Assembly: GCF_039392895.1 (NCBI RefSeq)
Contig: NZ_CP135027.1
Span: forward strand, 248,001 to 312,000
Direction of reading: 5' to 3'
DNA length: 64,000 bases
From: Buchnera aphidicola (Mindarus keteleerifoliae)
Lineage (GTDB): Bacteria > Pseudomonadota > Gammaproteobacteria > Enterobacterales > Enterobacteriaceae
Each line of letters opens with the position of its first letter. Positions within the stretch are counted from its first letter, which is position 1. The notes under the pieces are model-generated. The model worked only from the letters and a program-made list of their open reading frames with translations. It was not told the DNA's origin and searched no databases. Below, one piece after another: positions 58,882-64,000 of this stretch. A program made the position numbers and the translations under genes.

Positions 58882-59952
58882 ATGGATTTAAAAAATATGA
58901 ACAAAAAACAGATAAATAACATCAGTACTTTATTAATTAAAAATCAAAATATCTTTTTAAATAAAAAAGTTTTTTTTTCAGGTTTAAATTATGATGTAAT
59001 TATCAAAGAATTAAATTTAAAATTTTTCAAAATTCATACTAATCAATATAACGTTTGGAAAAAATTAAAAAACAAAAAAAATATTTATATTCAACATGTT
59101 TTGTTACCTAATAGTAACACTATTGCTGATAGTAATACTTTAATGTTTTTTTGGAAAAAAAATGTTTTAGAAAATATTTTCCAGTTAACAAATCTATTTT
59201 CTTTATTTCCTATCGGTTCTGATATCTATATTATAGGAGAAAATAAAAGCGGAATAAAAAGTAGTCCTGCTAAATTAAAAAAATGGATTTTTTTAAAAAA
59301 AATAAGTTTTTTAAGAAAATGTTCTCTTTTACATGGAAAAATTACAAAAAAAATATTTTTTTCAAAAAAAAAATTTGTTAAATTATTATTTTGGAAAGAT
59401 TTATATTTGTGTTTTTTTCCTGGTGTATTTAGCTACAATAAAATTGATGAAGGAAGTAAATTACTACTATCTACATTTTTACAAAAAGTTAAAGGAGATA
59501 TTTTAGATATCGGTTGCGGATGTGGAATTTTATCTGCTTTTTTATTAAAAAATAATAATAATAAAATTAATGCAATACTTTCAGATGTTCATTTGGCAGC
59601 ACATGAATCAAGTAAGTTAACTTTAAAAAAAAATAAGTTAAAAGGAAAATTCATTCTTAGTGATGTTTATTCAGAAATCAATGGAAAATTTGACTTAATT
59701 ATTTCTAATATTCCATTGCATGAAGAATTAAACATTAACTTAAAAATTGGTATTTCTATAATTAAAAACTCGATTGATCATTTAAAAAATAATGGAGAAA
59801 TTAGAATTGTTTTTAGTTCTTTTATAAATATTCTAGAAATTTTTAAAAAGTTTTTTAAAAGTTATAAAATATTAAAAAGAACAAAGAAATTCATCGTGTT
59901 ACAAGGGTATAAAAAAAACGCCTATACCAATTTTACCCGGAGCGGGACTTGA
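58882..59952 (+). CDS. rsmC: 16S rRNA m2G1207 methyltransferase RsmC, altered NPPF motif
   Basis: SAM-dependent guanine-N2 methyltransferase of 16S rRNA. The 356 residues (343 in E. coli) comprise a diverged N-terminal domain (with FQLTNLFSLFPIGSDIYIIGENKSGI near 100-125) and a catalytic Rossmann domain with motif I LDIGCGCGILSAF at 208-220. Motif IV, normally NPPF and directly involved in catalysis, reads NIPL at residues 276-279 (59707-59718). Activity may be reduced or lost. The last codons run 19 bases into the antisense strand of the tRNA-Leu gene, and the final residues (NFTRSGT) are encoded by tRNA sequence. Confidence 0.88.
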   Translation: MDLKNMNKKQINNISTLLIKNQNIFLNKKVFFSGLNYDVIIKELNLKFFKIHTNQYNVWKKLKNKKNIYIQHVLLPNSNTIADSNTLMFFWKKNVLENIFQLTNLFSLFPIGSDIYIIGENKSGIKSSPAKLKKWIFLKKISFLRKCSLLHGKITKKIFFSKKKFVKLLFWKDLYLCFFPGVFSYNKIDEGSKLLLSTFLQKVKGDILDIGCGCGILSAFLLKNNNNKINAILSDVHLAAHESSKLTLKKNKLKGKFILSDVYSEINGKFDLIISNIPLHEELNINLKIGISIIKNSIDHLKNNGEIRIVFSSFINILEIFKKFFKSYKILKRTKKFIVLQGYKKNAYTNFTRSGT

Positions 59953-60018
59953 ACCCGCAAAGCTATTAAAGCCGAGGGATTTTAAGTCCCTTGTGTCTAC
60001 CAATTTCACCATCCGGGC
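59934..60018 (-). tRNA. leuZ: tRNA-Leu(UAA)
   Basis: An 85-base cloverleaf on the minus strand, closely similar to E. coli leuZ: acceptor GCCCGGA / TCCGGGT, anticodon stem AGGGA-TCCCT with loop CTTAAAA (anticodon TAA), long variable arm, and T arm GCGGGTTCAAGTCCCGC. The 3' CCA is not encoded (discriminator A then AAA). It follows tRNA-Cys by 20 bases, as cysT-leuZ in E. coli. Confidence 0.97.
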
Positions 60019-60038
60019 TGAATTAAATCATACTTTTT

Positions 60039-60109
60039 AGGCGCATCCCGGAATCGAACCGAGTTTTACGGATTTGCAATCCGCCGCATCACCAATCTGC
60101 CAATGCGCC
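60039..60109 (-). tRNA. cysT: tRNA-Cys(GCA)
   Basis: A 71-base cloverleaf on the minus strand: acceptor GGCGCAT / ATGCGCC, anticodon loop ATTGCAAAT (GCA), T arm CTCGGTTCGATTCCGGG. No encoded CCA. E. coli has glyW before it; no glycine tRNA is seen upstream here. Confidence 0.97.
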
Positions 60110-60330
60110 AACCATTGTAATAAACTTTTTTGATTATATCAATAATTTTGTATTGAGACAATCAAATTCATTTTAAAAATTAAACTTTTTTATCATAAAA
60201 ATTTAATAATGCATTTTTATAATATCTTTTAATTTTAAATTTATTATAATTATTTATGAAATAATCAATTAAAAGACTTTACAGATACATTTATGCTATT
60301 TATAATTCTATTTGAATATTTTACAAAATA

Positions 60331-60415
60331 GGAGGGGTGGCCGAGTGGCTGAAGGCAGCGGTCTTGAAAACCGCCGATAAGAAATTATCCGAGAGTTCGA
60401 ATCTCTCTCCCTCCA
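60331..60415 (+). tRNA. serT: tRNA-Ser(UGA)
   Basis: An 85-base cloverleaf on the plus strand with acceptor GGAGGGG / TCCCTCC, anticodon loop CTTGAAA (TGA), a long variable arm typical of serine tRNA, and T arm GAGAGTTCGAATCTCTC. No encoded CCA (discriminator A then AAA). It is free-standing between the Cys/Leu pair and murJ. Confidence 0.97.
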
Positions 60416-60466
60416 AAACATAAATTTAAAAAAAAATAATAGCTATTTTATTTTTTATGTATTTTT

Positions 60467-61999
60467 TTAAAATTTGCAAAAAAAAACAGAAAAACAAATT
60501 CCTAAAAGAAAAAGAAAAGAAAAATATCCTATGATCCCTATCAAACAAATTATAAAAAGAATTATTAATCTATTCATCATTTTCAAAAAGAAATAATAAG
60601 AAAAAAAATGTAACATAATTAACATTAATATAGACATAAAAAAAACTGAAAGAGTAACTTTAAATAAAAAACAAACCCAATCATATTGAAAACATAACAA
60701 CCTTTTTTCGGATAATTTTAGATATGATATTAAAATACTAATCCAACTTGAAATACTAATAGATAATGCAAATCCAGAATGTTGAAAATAAGGTATTAAA
60801 ATAAGATTTAGAATTTGAGTTAAAAAAAAAGAAACTAACGATATAGAAGTAGGTGTTTTTATATCGTTTATAGAATAAAAAACTAAAAAAAATATTTTAT
60901 TTATAATAAAAGCAACTAGACCTATGGAATAAAAAATAAGAACTTTTTGAGTCATTAAAGTATCATAAAATGTAAATTTTCCGTATTGAAAAAGTGACAA
61001 AACAAAATATTTTGAAAGAATAATAAGAGCTATAGAACTAGGAAATGAAAAAATTATAGTTATTTTTAATGCCCAATTAATAACTTTTTTAGATTTTTTC
61101 AATGTACTAAAATTTATTTTTTTTGATAATAAGGGAAGTACTATAGTACTAATTGAAAAACTTAATATTCCAGAAGGAAATTCAATCAACCTTTCAGCAT
61201 AATATACCCAAGATATTGAACCAGAAACAAGCAAAGAAGAAACAATTGAATTTATTACTAAAGAAATTTGATTAATAGAAACTGAAAAAACTGAAAGGCT
61301 CATTTTTTTCAAAATACGCAATGTTTTCACATTAAATATATTAATAGAAGGAACAATAAACATGTTTATTTTTTTTAATAGCGGAATTTGATACAAAAAC
61401 TGTATTACACCTGATACTACAATTCCCCAAGCCATTGATAAAATAGGAGGATCAAAAAAATCTGAAATGAAAAATATACTAGATATTACACTAATATTTA
61501 ATATTATAGGCGAAAATGAAGGAATAATAAAATAATTCCAAGCATTCAAAATAGATGAAATAAATATAGTTATAGATACAAAAAACATATATGGAAATGT
61601 AACGGTTAATAATTTTATTGTAAGTTCTAATTTTTTATGATCGTCTAAAAATCCTGGTGCTATTAACAATACTAATTTTCTGGAATTAAATATTCCTAAC
61701 AAAGTAATTATAGACAATAAAAAAATTACTAGTCCTAATATTCCGGAAAGAACTTTTTTTATTTCTTTTAATTTTTTTTTATTTTTAATTTTCGACAAAA
61801 TAGGTATCAAAACTTGGGAAAAGGCTCCTTCAGAAAATACTCTTCGAAAAAAATTAGGAATTTTAAATGCAATAAAAAAAGCATCAGTTTCATTACAAAC
61901 TCCAAAAGAATAAGCTATGTAAACATCTCTAACACAACTTAATAATCGAGACAGTATTGTTATTACCCCTACAGAAACTAAACGCTTAAATAATTTCAT
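60467..61999 (-). CDS. murJ: Lipid II flippase MurJ (MviN)
   Basis: Moves lipid-linked peptidoglycan precursor across the inner membrane. The 510 residues (511 in E. coli) contain about fourteen hydrophobic helices. The N-terminal signature AFFIAFKIPNFFRRVFSEGAFSQVLIPIL (residues about 40-68) holds the Arg-Arg and acidic residues of the central cavity, and the FFLVFYSINDIKTPTSISL region near 390 is conserved. In E. coli it stands beside flgN and flgA; here flgH is the only flagellar gene left next to it. It ends near the tRNA-Ser gene. Confidence 0.95.
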   Translation of the reverse strand: MKLFKRLVSVGVITILSRLLSCVRDVYIAYSFGVCNETDAFFIAFKIPNFFRRVFSEGAFSQVLIPILSKIKNKKKLKEIKKVLSGILGLVIFLLSIITLLGIFNSRKLVLLIAPGFLDDHKKLELTIKLLTVTFPYMFFVSITIFISSILNAWNYFIIPSFSPIILNISVISSIFFISDFFDPPILSMAWGIVVSGVIQFLYQIPLLKKINMFIVPSINIFNVKTLRILKKMSLSVFSVSINQISLVINSIVSSLLVSGSISWVYYAERLIEFPSGILSFSISTIVLPLLSKKINFSTLKKSKKVINWALKITIIFSFPSSIALIILSKYFVLSLFQYGKFTFYDTLMTQKVLIFYSIGLVAFIINKIFFLVFYSINDIKTPTSISLVSFFLTQILNLILIPYFQHSGFALSISISSWISILISYLKLSEKRLLCFQYDWVCFLFKVTLSVFFMSILMLIMLHFFSYYFFLKMMNRLIILFIICLIGIIGYFSFLFLLGICFSVFFCKF

Positions 62000-62269
62000 A
62001 ATTTAAAAATAATCCTAAATCTCAATTAGAAGACTCTAATATTGTTAATAAATTTTATACTAAAAGAATATTCATTACCATTTCAAATATTTTTTAACAA
62101 AACTTATTTTGCACAAAAATTTAATAGAAAATTAGTTAATAAAACAAAAAATGTGAATGATTAATTTTTTAATATAATATTTACAAATATGGAAAATTCG
62201 TAATAATATATTATTATTAATTTAAAAAATACGTATAAATATACTATATAAAAATTTTTATATTTAAAA

Positions 62270-62979
62270 ATGAAAAAAAAAATAATACTTAAAATTTTTT
62301 TTACAATATTTTTATTATTTTTAATAATTTTTTTTTCTTTATTAAAAACATTAAAAAAAAAACACGATTTATTCCTGAAAAAAACATAATTTTTACTATC
62401 GATTGTAAAAGAAAAAAATTTTTTTATTCTAAAAAAAATATTAATTTAATTAAAAATAATTTCTATTCAATTTTAAAAAATTGTCCGAAAGAATATTTTG
62501 TTGGAGATCTATTGATCATGGTTTTACATGAAAATATTAAAATTGGAAAAAGTTCTACTCTAAATATTATAAAAAATAATAATCATTATACTAAATTAGG
62601 AGCTTCTGGATTAAATATTTTTCTTAAAAATTTATTTAAAAAAAATCAAATTAATTTATATAAAAATAAAAAAATTAGAAAACTAAAAAATAAAAAATTA
62701 TTTATTAATAATGTTTTTATAAACACATTAACAGTCACAATTAGCAAAATTTTATCCAATGGAAATTTTATTATTATAGGGGAAAAAAAAATTTTTATAA
62801 ATAATCACAAAGAATATCTTCATGTTTCAGGAATTGTGGATCCTAAAAATATAAATAAGAAAAAAATCATTAATTCAGCTCAAGTAGCTAACTTAAATAT
62901 TAAATATTTTAAATCTAAAAAAAAATATAGTAAAAAATACACTTGGTTTAAAAAATTTTTTTATTTTTTAAAAAAATAA
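62270..62979 (+). pseudogene. flgH: flgH, frameshifted in a ten-A run, possibly rescued by slippage
   Basis: Flagellar L-ring protein of the outer membrane. The conserved part is GDLLIMVLHENIKIGKSST (E. coli GDTLTIVLQENVSASKSSS), then TLTVTISKILSNGNFIIIGE and VSGIVDPKNI. This frame extends upstream without stop to a run of ten A (62353-62362). An ATG at 62270 with a hydrophobic leader reads into the same run in another frame and stops soon after. One extra A joins them into 236 residues (232 in E. coli). The leader has no lipobox Cys, though E. coli FlgH is a lipoprotein. The other flg genes that normally flank it are absent, so its product may serve in an incomplete basal body or another export role. 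Confidence 0.88.
62353..62362 (+). repeat. Ten-A tract at the flgH frameshift
   Basis: Ten consecutive A at the change of frame in flgH. Eleven would join the signal-like leader to the main frame. Confidence 0.9.
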
Positions 62980-63549
62980 AAATATATTCTGATGCTAATA
63001 AATTTAGAATAAAAAGATCTTGATTTTATTTACACTGATATACATTTTAATAATTTATACTACATAAACTATATCTATTTTAAATGTAAAAGAAAAGATT
63101 TAAACTTTATAAAAAATGATATTCTTTCTATATGATAGATTAATTAATTACATACCCTATGTTTAAAAAGATAAAGATATAAAATAATTTATCCTTTTTT
63201 AAGATATTTTAAAAAATAGAAATTTAAAATAAATTACTATAAATAAGAATAAAATGTTTTTTAAGAAAATGTTAAGTTTAAAAATAACTTTTTTTAGAAA
63301 TGAGTAAGTTGCTCATATCTTAATGTTTGATAAAAAACATTAATTTAAATATAAAATTTAAAAAATTTTCAATAAAATTGTTCTATTAAATTTTTAAAAA
63401 AAAATAATAAAATTGATATTTTTTATCAAGAAAAAACAAAATTAAAAATTATTTAATTTTAATAAAATTAATTCTAAAATGTTAAAAACTACTTTTTCAA
63501 GTAAGAAAAAAAACTTTTTTAAAAAAATAAATAATTTGTTTTTTAGAAG
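62980..63549. other. 570-base region without a gene, flgH-rne
   Basis: Stop-dense on both strands. In E. coli flgI, flgJ, flgK and flgL follow flgH before rne. I found no alignable FlgI or FlgK remnant. The stretch ends in a strong palindrome. Confidence 0.5.
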
Positions 63550-63589
63550 AAAATTAATATAAAACTATTAATAGTTTTATATTAATTTT
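63550..63589. terminator. 40-base perfect palindrome at the rne stop codon
   Basis: Arms 63550-63569 and 63570-63589 are exact reverse complements (20 bases each, core AAAACTATT / AATAGTTTT). It begins one base beyond the rne stop. On the plus strand it is continued by T-rich sequence. It probably terminates rne leftward and any rightward flg transcript. Confidence 0.75.
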
Positions 63590-63590
63590 T

Positions 63591-64000
63591 TTATTTTATA
63601 TTAATGTTTTCAGGTTTACACATAGGAGAATTAGAAATATTTTTTGCCATATGAACACCTGCTGCAGTTTTTTTTTGATTTTTTTTACGGATATTTTGAT
63701 TGGTTTTACTAGAAAATAAATTACTATCTTTAAATGAAAAAGATGCTTTTGTAACTGGAGAATTTGAATAATTTTTTTGTAAAAAAATATTTTTATATTT
63801 AGAAGAAAAATTCTTTTTTAAAACAGAAATTTTTTTATTTTTTTTGACTGATATTAAATCAACAACTTGATCTTTTTTATAAAAAAAATTTTTTTTATGC
63901 GAACATTTAACTGTTCTTTTAATATATTTAATATATTTTTTTATAAAAATTTTATAAAAATAAATACTTTTAATATTTAAAAAACTTAAATTTATTTCAA
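63591..64000 (-). CDS. rne: Ribonuclease E, C-terminal end only
   Basis: Endoribonuclease E, core of the RNA degradosome; only the last 136 codons are inside the window. The frame is open from the right edge to TAA at 63591-63593. The sequence is Lys- and Asn-rich, like the unstructured scaffold region, and ends with SPVTKASF and TAAGVHMAKN, which match the C-terminal APMTKAP and GAAGGHTAT of E. coli RNase E. The catalytic half lies outside. Confidence 0.85.
   Translation of the reverse strand, partial: EINLSFLNIKSIYFYKIFIKKYIKYIKRTVKCSHKKNFFYKKDQVVDLISVKKNKKISVLKKNFSSKYKNIFLQKNYSNSPVTKASFSFKDSNLFSSKTNQNIRKKNQKKTAAGVHMAKNISNSPMCKPENINIK

Noticed and set aside
62980-63549. flgI, flgJ or flgK remnants
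   Set aside because: Rightward translations did not align with recognisable motifs of these proteins.
1-64000. CRISPR arrays, insertion sequences, prophage or recently acquired islands
   Set aside because: No regularly spaced repeats, transposase, integrase or composition change was seen anywhere in the window.

Overview
The window reads as a piece of the chromosome of a Buchnera aphidicola lineage, the obligate gammaproteobacterial symbiont of aphids. The grounds are extreme AT richness in genes and spacers, proteins that align almost end to end with their E. coli counterparts but are enriched in Lys, Asn and Ile, E. coli-like micro-synteny (serS-serC-aroA-cmk-rpsA, phrB-ybgI, pgl-bioA, minCDE, cysT-leuZ), a tryptophan cluster without trpE or trpG, and no insertion sequences, phage or CRISPR. 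The aphid host cannot be named from this sequence. Comparisons with E. coli and with better known Buchnera strains are from memory.

Layout. 1-5190: rnb (cut by the left edge), marC, lipB, lipA, ribA, all rightward. 5190-7650: a decayed region holding a readable hns pseudogene, yciA, a yciB remnant and yciC, all leftward. 7750-12150: trpD-trpC(F)-trpB-trpA, leftward, with a 7-base tandem repeat directly before trpD. 12330-18260: an EamA-type exporter, suhB with its metal ligands replaced, rlmN, hisS, glyA. 18360-22650: bioD, bioB, bioA and pgl. 22750-25820: an Mfd without its N-terminal third and a 1 kb empty region. 25820-31260: gapA, ibpA, queF, fldA, phrB, ybgI. 31400-38260: sucAB, gpmA, pfkA, tpiA. 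38370-44800: rpsA, cmk, aroA, serC, serS. 45190-48760: trxB, infA, aspS. 48760-50040: a mepM pseudogene. 50040-56880: pykA, zwf, htpX, yoaE, tsaB. 56900-60420: minE, minD, a frameshifted minC, rsmC, and tRNAs Leu(UAA), Cys(GCA) and Ser(UGA). 60470-64000: murJ, a frameshifted flgH standing alone, and the 3' end of rne.

Function. The genes cover most of glycolysis (pfkA, tpiA, gapA, gpmA, pykA), the oxidative pentose phosphate entry (zwf, pgl), two subunits of the 2-oxoglutarate dehydrogenase complex with the lipoate genes that would serve it, shikimate, serine and glycine synthesis feeding tryptophan (aroA, serC, glyA, trpDCFBA), the late biotin steps, and translation (hisS, serS, aspS, infA, rpsA, tRNAs, tsaB, rlmN, rsmC).

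Most notable signals. (1) minC and flgH are each broken by one missing base in a poly(A) run, and each would be restored to normal length by one extra A, as RNA polymerase slippage could supply. (2) Decayed hns and mepM genes can be aligned to their E. coli homologues without gaps over long stretches. (3) SuhB has lost three of its four expected catalytic metal ligands but keeps an intact reading frame. (4) SucB has a degenerate E3-binding domain, Mfd lacks its UvrA-binding module, and RsmC has an altered NPPF motif. (5) ibpA has a sigma32-like promoter whose A-rich spacer is interrupted by a G.
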